DNA of 64,000 nt from an uncultured Helicobacter sp. (GCA_949298825.1 CASFYB010000002.1:1-64000); one strand, 5' to 3'; counted from the first letter of the stretch, positions 9,136 through 18,106 are shown. The notes: generated by a model from the letters alone, not told the origin. Numbers and translations: made by a program.

Positions 9136-10146
9136 GTGATTGTGCTTGAAAATATTCAAAAGATTTATCCCAATGGGTTTTGTGCACTTGAAGATGTGAG
9201 TCTTAAGATTGCTAAGGGTGATATTTTTGGGATCATTGGTTATTCTGGAGCGGGGAAGAGTACATTAGTGCGACTTATCAACCGTCTTGAAGAGCCAAGT
9301 GGAGGGTCTGTGATAGTAGATGGAGAGGATATGCTAGCACTATCAAAAAAGGAGCTGCAAGAGCGTCGGCAAAAAATTGGCATGATCTTTCAGCATTTTA
9401 ACCTCCTATCTTCTAAGAATGTATTTGAAAATATCGCCTATGCACTAAAGATCGCTAAATGGGATAAGGATAAGATAAGGCCGCGCGTGCAAGAGCTTTT
9501 GGAGCTTGTGGGGCTAAGTGATAAGGCTAGCTTTTATCCCAGTCAGCTTAGCGGGGGGCAAAAGCAGAGGGTGGCTATTGCTAGGGCATTGGCTAATCAT
9601 CCTAAAATCTTGCTTTGTGATGAGGCTACAAGCGCACTAGATACACAGAGTACAGCATCGATTCTAGAGCTTTTAAGGTCGATACAAAAGCGTTTGAAAA
9701 TCACTATTGTGATGATTACCCACCAGATTGAAGTTGTAAAGAGTATTTGCAATAAAATATGCGTTATGGATAGAGGCAAGGTTGTTGAAAAAGGGCTTGT
9801 GCAAAATATCTTTTTAAACCCAAAAAGTAAGGTGACAAAAGAGCTAATAGCCCACTTGCCAGAATATGACTGCAAAGAGATACTCCCTCATATCACAGAT
9901 AGCGCTCATACTTATGAGCTTACCTTTTTAGATGGGAATCAAAATGAGCCTATTATCAGTCAAGCGATCAAGAAGTTTGATATTGATGTGAATATTTTAT
10001 TTGCAGATTTTAATAATCTTTCTAAAAAAAGCTTGGGGCGTATGATCATAGAGATTAGGGGTGATCAAAAGGCGCTAGAGTGGATCAGATCTCATAATGT
10101 AGAGGTGAAGAGCTTTTTAAACCCAACACAAAAGGATGAAAAATGA
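9136..10146 (+). CDS. metN: Methionine ABC transporter ATP-binding protein MetN
   Basis: 336 residues. It energises D/L-methionine uptake with MetI and MetQ. Walker A is GYSGAGKST, the signature is LSGGQKQRVAIARAL, and Walker B is ILLCDEATSALD. The C-terminal 90 residues (SAHTYELTFLDG onward) form the ACT-like NIL domain that lets intracellular methionine inhibit transport, which separates MetN from other ABC ATPases. The start is GTG with AAGGAAAAA upstream. metI begins inside its stop region (4-bp overlap), so metNIQ is an operon. Confidence 0.93.
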   Translation: MIVLENIQKIYPNGFCALEDVSLKIAKGDIFGIIGYSGAGKSTLVRLINRLEEPSGGSVIVDGEDMLALSKKELQERRQKIGMIFQHFNLLSSKNVFENIAYALKIAKWDKDKIRPRVQELLELVGLSDKASFYPSQLSGGQKQRVAIARALANHPKILLCDEATSALDTQSTASILELLRSIQKRLKITIVMITHQIEVVKSICNKICVMDRGKVVEKGLVQNIFLNPKSKVTKELIAHLPEYDCKEILPHITDSAHTYELTFLDGNQNEPIISQAIKKFDIDVNILFADFNNLSKKSLGRMIIEIRGDQKALEWIRSHNVEVKSFLNPTQKDEK

Positions 10147-10793
10147 ATGCAATGATCAATCTTTTATTAGAAAGTACTATTGATACTTTGATAATGACAT
10201 TTTTTTCATCCTTTTTTGCTTTAGTTTTTGGTTTGCCACTAGGGATCTTTCTTTTTGTCACTAGTAAGGGGGGGATTTTGCAGATGCCTAGGCTAAATCA
10301 GATTTTAGGAATGATGGTTAATATTACGCGCTCTTTTCCTTTTATTATTTTAATCGTGCTTTTATTGCCCCTATCGCGTTTACTTATCGGTACTAGTATA
10401 GGCGTAGGGGCAGCCATCATTTCATTATCTATCGCTGCTACTCCATTTGTAGCCAGACTTTTTGAAGGGGCACTTTCAGAGATTGATAAAGGATTGATAG
10501 AGGCATCTTTGGCCATGGGGGCTAGTTATTTAGAGATTATAAAGATGATAGTCACTGAGACCCTGCCCTCGCTATTGCAAGCTTTTATCAATGCGGTGAT
10601 TTCTATTATTGGATATTCAGCGATGGCAGGGGCTGTGGGTGCTGGTGGGCTTGGGGATCTAGCCATCCGGATAGGCTTCCAGTCTAGTCAACCTGATGTT
10701 TTATTTTACACTGTGGTGATTATCATCATTATGGTGCAGGGTATTCAGATGGTAGGTGATTTTGCGTGCAAGAGATTGCGCAGATATAGATAA
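10143..10793 (+). CDS. metI: Methionine ABC transporter permease MetI
   Basis: 216-residue integral membrane permease with about five hydrophobic segments. The ABC coupling motif region reads EASLAMGASYLEIIKMI (about 120-136), followed by the conserved AGAVGAGGLGDLAIR segment of MetI. It starts with the ATGA overlap to metN and ends 11 bp before metQ. Confidence 0.93.
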   Translation: MNAMINLLLESTIDTLIMTFFSSFFALVFGLPLGIFLFVTSKGGILQMPRLNQILGMMVNITRSFPFIILIVLLLPLSRLLIGTSIGVGAAIISLSIAATPFVARLFEGALSEIDKGLIEASLAMGASYLEIIKMIVTETLPSLLQAFINAVISIIGYSAMAGAVGAGGLGDLAIRIGFQSSQPDVLFYTVVIIIIMVQGIQMVGDFACKRLRRYR

Positions 10794-10804
10794 GGAGTAA
10801 TTTT

Positions 10805-11596
10805 ATGAAAAAGTTTTTTGGTATTTTGCTTGTAGGGATTTTAGGTTTATTTATAGGGTGCTCAAATAGCACGGATAAAAGCAAGGTGATCAAAGTGGGC
10901 GCCACACCACAACCTCATGCCGAGATTTTAGAAAACATTAAACCTCTTTTAAAATCTCAAGGATATGATTTAATAATTGTGCCTTTTAGTGATTATGTGA
11001 CGCCTAATTTAGCGCTATCAGATGGATCTATTGATGCAAATTTTTTCCAGCATTTGCCTTATTTAGAAAAGTTTAATAAGGATAAGAATCTAAACTTAGT
11101 TTCATTAGGAAAAGTTAATTTTGAGCCACTTAGCATTTATTCTAATAAGATCAAGAATATTGGGGAGCTAAAAACTGGCGATACGATCACTTTGCCAAAT
11201 GATCCTAGCAACTTAGCCCGCGCATTGATCTTATTGGATAATTTAGGAGTGATCAAGCTTAAAGATCCTAAAAATCTACTATCTGGTGTGCAAGATATCA
11301 TCCAAAATCCTAAAAAGATCAAGTTTTTGCCACTAGAAGCGGCTATCTTGCCTAAAAACTATACAGAGAAAAACATCGCCGCAGGTATTATTAATGGAAA
11401 TTATGCTTTGCAAAACAATCTAAAAAATCCTATCGCTCAAGAGGGCGCCAACTCCCCTTATGCAAATGTAGTAGCAGTAAGAAAGGGAAGCGAGAATGAG
11501 CCTAAATTAAAAGCATTGATCAAGGCCTTGCAGAGTGATGAGAATAGGGACTTTATAAAAAATAAATATAAAGGCGTAGTCATACCGGTATTCTAA
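10805..11596 (+). CDS. metQ: Methionine-binding lipoprotein MetQ
   Basis: 263-residue substrate-binding protein of the NlpA/MetQ family. The lipoprotein signal ends in the lipobox LFIGC, with Cys19 as the lipid-anchored residue. The mature part starts with KVIKVGATPQPHAEILE, the usual MetQ opening, and continues with SDYVTPNLAL and the FFQHLPYLE ligand-pocket segment. It is the last gene of metNIQ. The stop codon lies in a hairpin shared with the convergent M20 gene. Confidence 0.93.
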   Translation: MKKFFGILLVGILGLFIGCSNSTDKSKVIKVGATPQPHAEILENIKPLLKSQGYDLIIVPFSDYVTPNLALSDGSIDANFFQHLPYLEKFNKDKNLNLVSLGKVNFEPLSIYSNKIKNIGELKTGDTITLPNDPSNLARALILLDNLGVIKLKDPKNLLSGVQDIIQNPKKIKFLPLEAAILPKNYTEKNIAAGIINGNYALQNNLKNPIAQEGANSPYANVVAVRKGSENEPKLKALIKALQSDENRDFIKNKYKGVVIPVF

Positions 11597-11613
11597 GTCT
11601 ATTGACTTAGAAT
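11590..11613. terminator. Shared hairpin containing both convergent stop codons
   Basis: ATTCTAAGTC (11590-11599) pairs perfectly with GACTTAGAAT (11604-11613) around TATT. The metQ stop (11594-11596) lies in the left arm. The M20 stop (minus strand, 11599-11601) spans the left arm and loop. It is probably a bidirectional terminator, although the flanking T-tracts are short. Confidence 0.6.
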
Positions 11614-12888
11614 CATATTTAGATGCATTTTCACCCCTGTAGATAGAGCGCTATCATCGATGATGAATTTATCAGAATGGTTGTTGGCTATATCTTTTTG
11701 ATCGGGGTGATCAATGCCAAGGAACATAAATACAGATGGCACTTTTTGTGCATAGAATGAAAAATCTTCACTAGCACCTGGATTCCAATCAGAAATACTG
11801 GCATTTAGATTCCATGATTTGAGGCTTTTTACCGCCCAGTTAGCAAGCTTTGGATCATTATAGGTGACAGGATAGAAGCGTATGATTTTTACTTTGGCTG
11901 CCCCGCCAGCAGCACTTGCTGTGTGATTGATCACTTCAGGAATTCTTTTTAAAAGTGTCTCTCTAATATCGGGGTTATTAGACCTGATAGTGCCTAAGAA
12001 CTCTGCATATCCTGACATAACATTAGGAGCCTCTCCTGCTGTGAGTTTGCCCACAGTGATCACCCCCATCCCCTTTGTAAGATCAATATTTCTAGAGACG
12101 ATTTGCTGCATAGAGGTGATGGCATTGGCTGCTATGAGTATCGCATCAACACCATTTTGTGGCATAGCACCGTGTGATTGCTTACCGATGATCTCTGCTT
12201 TAAAGCCATCAGCACTATTGAGTGTGATGCCCTCTCTTATTAAAATCTCCCCAGCCTTTAGATTAGCCATGACATGGATTCCAAAGACATGTTTTATTTG
12301 ATATTTTTCTATAAGACCATCTTCTACAAGTGCCTTAGCTCCAGAGCTAGGTACATCTTGAGCGTTGAAAGGATCATGTAGGGAATCTCCCTCTTCTGCA
12401 GGCTGAAAGATAAAAATAACACGATGATTGATCTTATCTTTATGCTTTGCCATGATCTTTGCAGCGCCTAGAAGCATCGCCATATGCGCATCATGCCCAC
12501 ACATATGGGATACAAAGGTTTTTTGACCATGATATAGACCTTCTTTTTTGCTTGCATAGGCTAGATTGGTATTTTCTTTGATAGGCAGGGCATCCATATC
12601 AGCGCGTAGAGCGATGGTATTGTTTTTTTGAGGATTGAGGATGCCAATAACAGCGCTAGGAGCATTTTTCCAGTTTGTCTGGACCTCAATCCCAGAATCT
12701 TTCAAGATTTTAATAATTTTTGCTTGGGTATTTTTTTCTTGATTCCCAAGCTCTGGGTTTTGGTGGAAGTAGTGGCGTAGGGCGATGACTTCTTCATTGA
12801 TTTGTTTTACTTCAGGATCGACCCATTCTGGCATATTGGCCAGCATAAGGGATGAGAATAATAGTGGTGTTAGAGCTTTTATAATCAT
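11599..12888 (-). CDS. Exported M20-family amidohydrolase (hippurate/IAA-amino-acid hydrolase type)
   Basis: 429 residues with an N-terminal signal-like segment (about 1-18), so it probably acts in the periplasm. The metal-binding region includes MCGHDAHMAMLLG and FIFQPAEEGD, and the lid domain and C-terminal GASEDFSFYAQKVP are standard for M20D amidohydrolases that split N-acyl amino acids. The substrate cannot be fixed. The HipO hippurate hydrolase of C. jejuni is a relative but lacks an obvious export signal. Its ATG overlaps the stop of the fumarase beta subunit by 4 bp, so it is co-translated with it. Confidence 0.85.
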   Translation of the reverse strand: MIIKALTPLLFSSLMLANMPEWVDPEVKQINEEVIALRHYFHQNPELGNQEKNTQAKIIKILKDSGIEVQTNWKNAPSAVIGILNPQKNNTIALRADMDALPIKENTNLAYASKKEGLYHGQKTFVSHMCGHDAHMAMLLGAAKIMAKHKDKINHRVIFIFQPAEEGDSLHDPFNAQDVPSSGAKALVEDGLIEKYQIKHVFGIHVMANLKAGEILIREGITLNSADGFKAEIIGKQSHGAMPQNGVDAILIAANAITSMQQIVSRNIDLTKGMGVITVGKLTAGEAPNVMSGYAEFLGTIRSNNPDIRETLLKRIPEVINHTASAAGGAAKVKIIRFYPVTYNDPKLANWAVKSLKSWNLNASISDWNPGASEDFSFYAQKVPSVFMFLGIDHPDQKDIANNHSDKFIIDDSALSTGVKMHLNMILSQ

Positions 12889-13454
12889 GCTTCCTCTTTA
12901 TCAAGTAGATTAAAGGGCTTTTGCCCCATTTCATAAAAGTTATTTCCATAGCAATCAATGGCCACAATCGCAGGGAAATCTACCACTTCAAGCTTTGCTA
13001 CTGCTTCTGGCCCAAGCTCGCTATAGGCTAATACCTCGTATTTTTTGATGCTTTCAGAGATCAGTGCAGCAGCACCCCCTACAGCTACCATATAGACTAC
13101 ACAATGCTTTTTCATCGCTTCAATCACTTCAGCATTTCTATAGCCCTTGCCTATCATCGCGCTTATGCCTTGCTCTATGATAGTGGGTGTGTATTTGTCC
13201 ATCCTACCACTTGTGGTAGGTCCAGCAGAGCCTATGGCATGGCCGGGTTTAGCAGGACTTGGACCTAGATAGTAGATAGTCTGGTTTGAAAGATCAAAAG
13301 GGAGTTTTTCATTGCGCGCTAGTGCTTCAGTCATTACTTTATGAGCAGCATCGCGCGCACATAGTATGCTTCCTGTAATAAGCACATTATCTCCGGCTTT
13401 TAGCGTTTTTACTACTTCTTTATCAAATGGCGCGGTAATCTTAATAGCTTGCAT
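12885..13454 (-). CDS. Class I fumarate hydratase, beta (C-terminal) subunit
   Basis: 189 residues matching the C-terminal domain of class I hydrolyases: TGSILCARDAAHK, IYYLGPSPAKPG, GSAGPTTSGRMDKYTP and the catalytic-loop region. With the subunit at 13464-14312 it would form a [4Fe-4S] fumarase in the TCA cycle. An L-tartrate dehydratase cannot be excluded. It has a clear AAGGAGGGAAT ribosome site and starts 9 bp after the alpha gene. H. pylori is known for the class II enzyme FumC, so this is an alternative, oxygen-sensitive form. Confidence 0.85.
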   Translation of the reverse strand: MQAIKITAPFDKEVVKTLKAGDNVLITGSILCARDAAHKVMTEALARNEKLPFDLSNQTIYYLGPSPAKPGHAIGSAGPTTSGRMDKYTPTIIEQGISAMIGKGYRNAEVIEAMKKHCVVYMVAVGGAAALISESIKKYEVLAYSELGPEAVAKLEVVDFPAIVAIDCYGNNFYEMGQKPFNLLDKEEA

Positions 13455-13463
13455 ATTCCCTCC

Positions 13464-14312
13464 TTAAAGTTTGGTGTGTGCGTGGCGTGCGGCATGGCAG
13501 TTGACATTGATAGCTACAGGAAGTCCAGCAATATGTGTGGGATACCATTCGATATTGACTGCAAAGGCAGTGGTTTTCCCGCCTAGTCCTTGAGGCCCCA
13601 CACCAGTTTTGTTAGCCAGATCTAGGAGTTCTTCTTCTAGTGCGGCATATTTTGGATGAGGGTTTTTGGAATCTACAGGCCTAATGGCAGCAAACTTTGC
13701 TAAAAGCGCAGCCTTTTCCATTGTCCCTCCTATGCCCACCCCTAGCACCATAGGTGGGCAAGCATTGGGACCAGCAAGTTTTACTGCTTCTAAGAATAGC
13801 TTTTTTACCCCATCTAGTCCATCTGCTGGCACTAGCATTTTTAAAAGGCTTTTATTTTCACTGCCAAAACCTTTGGCCGCTACAGTAAGCTCTAGGGAAT
13901 CTCCAGGGACTATTTGTGTATGGATCACAGCAGGTGTATTATCCATTGTGTTTTTGCGCTCAAAAATAGGCTCATTGACTACTGATTTTCTTAGATAACC
14001 ATCTTGATAGCCAAGAGCGATACCTTTTTGGATAGCTGCTTCAAAATCCCCACCTATAATATGTACATCCTGTCCCACTTTGGCAAAAACGACACTCATT
14101 CCAGTATCTTGACAAATGGGCATCATATTTTTTTGAGCGATTTGACCATTTTTTATCAATGTGTCTAGTATGCTTTGACCAAGCGGGGAGCTTTCTTTTT
14201 CTTTAGCTTCAAAAAAAGCTTTTCTAATATCAGGAGTTTGAATGCAGCAGGCTTGTATGCAGAGTTCTTTAATGCTTTGAGTGATTTGATCACAATGTAT
14301 TTGTTTCATCAT
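13464..14312 (-). CDS. Class I fumarate hydratase, alpha (N-terminal) subunit
   Basis: 282 residues. The three cysteines expected to hold the [4Fe-4S] cluster are visible in PICQDTGM, GPNACPPMVLGVGIGG and NVNCHAARHAHTKL. The PQGLGGKTTA motif of the family is also present. Two adjacent ATG codons (14312 and 14309) follow AAGGAAAG, and the second has better spacing. It is the first gene of a three-gene run (alpha, beta, M20 hydrolase) and is divergent from tatB. Confidence 0.87.
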   Translation of the reverse strand: MMKQIHCDQITQSIKELCIQACCIQTPDIRKAFFEAKEKESSPLGQSILDTLIKNGQIAQKNMMPICQDTGMSVVFAKVGQDVHIIGGDFEAAIQKGIALGYQDGYLRKSVVNEPIFERKNTMDNTPAVIHTQIVPGDSLELTVAAKGFGSENKSLLKMLVPADGLDGVKKLFLEAVKLAGPNACPPMVLGVGIGGTMEKAALLAKFAAIRPVDSKNPHPKYAALEEELLDLANKTGVGPQGLGGKTTAFAVNIEWYPTHIAGLPVAINVNCHAARHAHTKL

Positions 14313-14385
14313 CTTTCCTTAAAACCTTTTTTATAATCTTGCTCTTTTAAAGATAATGATTTATAAAATTATGTATAAATTTTAT

Positions 14386-14391
14386 TATAAT
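14386..14391 (+). promoter_or_regulatory. -10 element of the tat operon
   Basis: TATAAT at 14386-14391 lies 29 bp before the tatB ATG in a very AT-rich divergent region. No convincing -35 is seen, as is usual for Helicobacter promoters. Confidence 0.6.
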
Positions 14392-14420
14392 TGCGTGGTT
14401 TTGGGAGGGAAAGGAGCTAC

Positions 14421-14894
14421 ATGTTTGGATTTAATATTTTTGAGATTTTAGTGATTTTAATCGTGGCTATTATTTTCTTAGGCCCAGATAAGCTACCCCA
14501 GCTTATTATTGATGTGATGAAGTTTTTTAAGATGATCAAAAGAAGCATCAATGAAGCTAAAGAAGGCTTTGATAAAGAATTGCAGCTAAGCGAGCTAAAA
14601 AAAGAAGCCCTAGAGTATAAAGCCCAGTTTGAAGAAGGGGTAAATAAGCATGTTAAGGAGTTTAATCTAAAAGATGTGGGCGGTGATGTCAATAAGATGT
14701 TTGAAGAGTTTAATGAGCCAAAAATGCTAGAATCTAAAACCACACAAAGCCCCTTAGATGACCCTAAGCCAAAGGTTAAGAGCGTAGGCTTTAAAGAAGG
14801 GAAAAAGAAGACTACTACCACTTCAAGCAAGGATAAAAAACCAAGAAAAACCACTGCTAAAAAAACCCAAAATAAAAAAGCCCCAAAAGAATAG
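14421..14894 (+). CDS. tatB: Sec-independent translocase protein TatB
   Basis: 157 residues from ATG 14421 (GGAG just upstream; an in-frame start at 14391 coincides with the -10 element and is rejected). A short N-terminal membrane segment with the FLGPDKLPQLI hinge is followed by an amphipathic helix and a long charged tail ending in a Lys/Thr-rich stretch. With TatC it forms the receptor for twin-arginine signals. The order tatB-tatC-queA matches H. pylori. Confidence 0.9.
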   Translation: MFGFNIFEILVILIVAIIFLGPDKLPQLIIDVMKFFKMIKRSINEAKEGFDKELQLSELKKEALEYKAQFEEGVNKHVKEFNLKDVGGDVNKMFEEFNEPKMLESKTTQSPLDDPKPKVKSVGFKEGKKKTTTTSSKDKKPRKTTAKKTQNKKAPKE

Positions 14895-14905
14895 AAGGAT
14901 GATCA

Positions 14906-15643
14906 ATGTTTGAAGATTTAAAGCCCCATATTCAGGATTTGCGCAAGCGCCTTATCATCTCTGTTTCTACCCTGCTAGTTGTTTTTGTGGTTTGTTTTAG
15001 CTTTTGGAGGGAGATTTTTGAGTATATTAAGCATCCCATAGAGATTGCTTTTAGTGGGAATGTACAAGGTATGTTGATACAGACTTCGCCAGCTGAAGGG
15101 ATTATTGTGGCGATGAAGACTAGCTTTTTTGTCGCGCTTGGGATTTGTATCCCTGTGATCTTTTGGCAGGCATGGGAGTTTATCGCCCCTGGGCTTTATA
15201 AGCATGAGAAAAAGGTCGTCCTGCCATTTGTCTTTTTTGGTAGTACGATGTTTTTTATAGGGGTGGCTTTTTCTTATTTTATCGCCTTTCCTTATGCGAT
15301 TAAATATATCTTGATGTTTGGTAATGAAGAGTTTATGGCAAATATCACAGCAGCAAATTATCTTACCTTTTTTACGCGCTTTATTCTGGGCTTTGGTATT
15401 GCTTTTGAGTTGCCTGTGTTGGCTTATTTTTTGGCTAAGATTGATTTGATTACTGATGATACCCTAAAGCGTAATTTTAAATACGCAGTGGTTATTATTT
15501 TTATCGTCGCTGCTATCATCACTCCTCCAGATGTTTTATCTCAGATTTTTATGGCTTTGCCACTTTTGGTTTTGTATGGTTTTTCTATTTTGATTGTTAA
15601 ATGCGTAAATCCAGCCCCAAAAGAGCAAGAAGAGCAAGAATAG
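14906..15643 (+). CDS. tatC: Sec-independent translocase protein TatC
   Basis: 245 residues with six predicted membrane segments. The N-terminal HIQDLRKRLI motif, the conserved SPAEGIIVAMK periplasmic segment and FWQAWEFIAPGLYKHEKK are TatC hallmarks. It binds twin-arginine signal peptides in the inner membrane. It starts 11 bp after tatB. A possible client in this window is the RRDF-signal protein at 46409-47404. Confidence 0.95.
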   Translation: MFEDLKPHIQDLRKRLIISVSTLLVVFVVCFSFWREIFEYIKHPIEIAFSGNVQGMLIQTSPAEGIIVAMKTSFFVALGICIPVIFWQAWEFIAPGLYKHEKKVVLPFVFFGSTMFFIGVAFSYFIAFPYAIKYILMFGNEEFMANITAANYLTFFTRFILGFGIAFELPVLAYFLAKIDLITDDTLKRNFKYAVVIIFIVAAIITPPDVLSQIFMALPLLVLYGFSILIVKCVNPAPKEQEEQE

Positions 15644-15659
15644 TTTAAGAAAATTGCTG

Positions 15660-16688
15660 ATGGAAGAGTTTTTATTACAAAGTTATGACTATGATTTGCC
15701 AAGTGAGCTTATAGCTGCTTATCCAGCTAACCCAAAAGAGAGTGCCAGGCTTTTGGTATATGAGCGCTCTAGTGGCAAAATCACACATAGTGATTTTGCC
15801 CATCTTTTTGACTTTATCCCTAAAGATTCTCTGCTTGTATTTAATGATACCAAGGTGCTTAAGGCTAGGTTGTTTGGCCATAAGCAAAGTGGCGGGAAGA
15901 TCGAGGTTTTTATCCATAGACAAAGGGGGGCAAATAGTTTTTTGGTCCAGATTAAGGGTAGGGTGAAAAAAGGGGATGAGATTCTTTTGGATGATGGGTT
16001 TTGTGCAAGTGTATTAGAAGTGCTTGATCAGGGCTTTAGGGTTGTAGAGTTTTTCAAAAATAGACAGAGGCTAGATAGCTATCAAGTCTATGAGATGCTA
16101 GAGGGTTTAGGGCATACTCCCTTGCCACCTTATATCAAACGTGATAGCAAAGAGAGTGATGAGAGCGATTATCAAAGCGTATTTGCTAGGCACTATGGTG
16201 CAGTGGCAGCCCCGACAGCTAGTTTGCATTTTTCAGATTCTATGATGGCTAGAGTGAGGAGTGATTATCAGAGTGTGTTTTTGACCTTGCATGTGGGCGC
16301 AGGGACTTTTATGAATGTAGAGAGTGAGGATATTAGATTGCATCAAATACATTCAGAGATCTTGCGGGCAAATAAGCAGACTATAAAAGAGATCATGCAG
16401 GCAAGAAAAATACTTTGCATAGGCACTACAGCGATGAGGAGTGTGGAGTTTTTGGCTAGGAGAGATGAGGAGAGTGCTTATAGTGGGGAGTGTGATATAT
16501 TCTTGCATCTAGGGAATAGGCCTGTTAAGACAGATTATTTGCTTACAAACTTCCATCTACCTAAATCAAGCCTTTTGATGCTAGTAAGCTCAATGGTAGG
16601 GCTTAATGAGTGCAAAAGGATCTATAGGGAAGCTATCAAGCAGCAATATCGCTTTTACTCTTATGGTGATGGGATGCTTATTTTATGA
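15660..16688 (+). CDS. queA: S-adenosylmethionine:tRNA ribosyltransferase-isomerase QueA
   Basis: 342 residues from ATG 15660 (a TTG two codons upstream is also in frame). QueA transfers the ribosyl part of SAM to preQ1 in tRNA to give epoxyqueuosine. Visible signatures: YDLPSELIAAYPA, DTKVLKARLFG, the GLGHTPLPPYI segment, and VAAPTASLHFS with LTLHVGAGTF. It overlaps rsmG by 4 bp. Confidence 0.95.
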   Translation: MEEFLLQSYDYDLPSELIAAYPANPKESARLLVYERSSGKITHSDFAHLFDFIPKDSLLVFNDTKVLKARLFGHKQSGGKIEVFIHRQRGANSFLVQIKGRVKKGDEILLDDGFCASVLEVLDQGFRVVEFFKNRQRLDSYQVYEMLEGLGHTPLPPYIKRDSKESDESDYQSVFARHYGAVAAPTASLHFSDSMMARVRSDYQSVFLTLHVGAGTFMNVESEDIRLHQIHSEILRANKQTIKEIMQARKILCIGTTAMRSVEFLARRDEESAYSGECDIFLHLGNRPVKTDYLLTNFHLPKSSLLMLVSSMVGLNECKRIYREAIKQQYRFYSYGDGMLIL

Positions 16689-17230
16689 TGGATATCAAAG
16701 AGGCTTTTGGGTCATATGAGCAGCTTTTATTAAAATGGAATAAAACCCATAATCTAGGTGGCAATTTAGATTCTGCTTTGATAGAATCTTATATCAAAGA
16801 GAGTGTGTATCCACTTGATTTTTTGCCATCATTTCATCGTTGCATAGATGTCGGGTCTGGAGCTGGTTTCCCGGCTATCCCTTTAGCTATCAAATGCAAG
16901 GATGCGCATTTTATCCTTATTGAGCCTCGCAAGAAGCGATGTGCATTTTTGCAAATGGTATGCGCACAGCTTGGGCTTAAAAATATAGAGATCATCCCTA
17001 GGCGTATGGAGGAAGTAGAGCTTGGCTATGAGGATAGAGCAGATATAATCACTTCGCGTGCATTGATGAATACACGTGATCTGATGGATAAGACTAGGCA
17101 TTTGCTTAAAAATACAGGTGCTTTTTTGTTCTATAAGGGCAGTGAGTTGGGAAATGAGATTGATTGTGATGTAAGCAAGTTTAGGCGACTTGATCAGAGA
17201 ATCTATTTTTATCATCAGCTAGAGGAGTGA
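16685..17230 (+). CDS. rsmG: 16S rRNA (guanine527-N7)-methyltransferase RsmG
   Basis: 181 residues, a little shorter than the usual 200 or more. The SAM motif DVGSGAGFPAIPLAI is followed by IEPRKKRCAFLQ. The C-terminal SRALMNTRDLMD and FYKGSE segments fit the GidB/RsmG fold. It overlaps the queA stop (ATGA). Confidence 0.9.
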   Translation: MMDIKEAFGSYEQLLLKWNKTHNLGGNLDSALIESYIKESVYPLDFLPSFHRCIDVGSGAGFPAIPLAIKCKDAHFILIEPRKKRCAFLQMVCAQLGLKNIEIIPRRMEEVELGYEDRADIITSRALMNTRDLMDKTRHLLKNTGAFLFYKGSELGNEIDCDVSKFRRLDQRIYFYHQLEE

Positions 17231-17232
17231 AG

Positions 17233-17442
17233 ATGAAGTATTTGGTTTTGCTTGTTTTGATAATAGGTGTGTTGTGGTATTTCTTCCGTCCAAAGGAGAA
17301 GGATGGCGGGAGTAAGGATACTAGTCTGATGGTAGAGTGTGCTGCATGTGGAGTGTATGTGCCAAGTACTGAAGCTTTGAAGTTTAGGGGCGAGTATTAT
17401 TGCTCTAAGGAATGTTTAGATTCTGCTAAAGAGGGGGCATAG
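17233..17442 (+). CDS. PP0621-family small membrane-anchored zinc-ribbon protein
   Basis: 69 residues from ATG 17233 (ribosome site GAGGAG, 5-bp spacing; a GTG two codons upstream sits on the ribosome site). One N-terminal membrane helix is followed by a short C4 zinc-binding module: two cysteines in CAAC and two in CSKEC. The function of this family is unknown. It lies directly behind rsmG, as in related Campylobacterota. Confidence 0.75.
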   Translation: MKYLVLLVLIIGVLWYFFRPKEKDGGSKDTSLMVECAACGVYVPSTEALKFRGEYYCSKECLDSAKEGA

Positions 17443-17823
17443 ATGATTATCATTGGGCATGAGATGATTAGATGTGAGGAGTTTAGCCAGGTCTTTGATA
17501 TCAAAGATATAGAATCTACTGCCAATCTAGTATGGTTTGAGAATCTAGGGGATAAGGGGCTAGAGATAGCGCGATTTTGCCAGGATAATGAAGTGGAGTA
17601 TGCCCTAAAGATAGATAATCTCACAGACTTGATGCTATATGGGGCATTAGGGGCAAAATATGTGATGATAGAGGGCGATGAGATAGAGTATCAGAGAGTG
17701 GCAAATGAATATTTGCTAGATACCAAGATTTTAGTTTTGATTGATGAGGTTAGCCAGATTGAAAAGATAGCTAGACTAGGCATTGATGGAGTGATCTTTA
17801 AAAGAGTCTTAGCTGGCTTTTAA
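17443..17823 (+). CDS. Conserved hypothetical protein, half-barrel-like
   Basis: 126 residues, alpha/beta in character with no signal or membrane segment. Repeated strand-helix units ending in GIDGVIFKRVL recall the phosphate-binding end of a TIM barrel, but only about half a barrel is present. It begins right after the stop of the upstream gene and ends before tRNA-Ser. I recognise no characterised relative. Confidence 0.6.
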   Translation: MIIIGHEMIRCEEFSQVFDIKDIESTANLVWFENLGDKGLEIARFCQDNEVEYALKIDNLTDLMLYGALGAKYVMIEGDEIEYQRVANEYLLDTKILVLIDEVSQIEKIARLGIDGVIFKRVLAGF

Positions 17824-17829
17824 TTTTGC

Positions 17830-17835
17830 TATAAT
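17830..17835 (+). promoter_or_regulatory. -10 element of tRNA-Ser
   Basis: TATAAT at 17830-17835 lies 17 bp before the mature tRNA 5' end and just after the stop of the preceding gene. Confidence 0.6.
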
Positions 17836-17852
17836 TAAACTCTTTTTGTGAT

Positions 17853-17940
17853 GGGGAGATGTCCGAGTGGTTGAAGGAGCACGCCTGGAACGCGTGTAAG
17901 GTGCAAGCCTTCGAGGGTTCGAATCCCTCTCTCTCCGCCA
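17853..17940 (+). tRNA. tRNA-Ser (anticodon GGA)
   Basis: 88 nt including an encoded CCA end. The 5' strand GGGGAGA pairs with TCTCTCC, with one G-T wobble at pair 3. The anticodon loop CTGGAAC gives anticodon GGA. A long variable arm (AAGGTGCAAGCCTT region) identifies a class II serine tRNA. The T-arm is GAGGGTTCGAATCCCTC. An integrase gene lies 276 bp downstream, so the 3' end was probably an attachment site. Confidence 0.97.
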
Positions 17941-18106
17941 TTACTTTTCTCACAAAAATCACAGAACAAACCTAAAATAACATAAACACTACTAAAACTA
18001 CACAAAATGGGACCTTCTAAAGGCCTTTATGCTATACTAAAAATGCATTTTTTATCACTAAACAAACCCAAATCAAACCTAAAAAACATAAAAAAGCATA
18101 CTTTAC

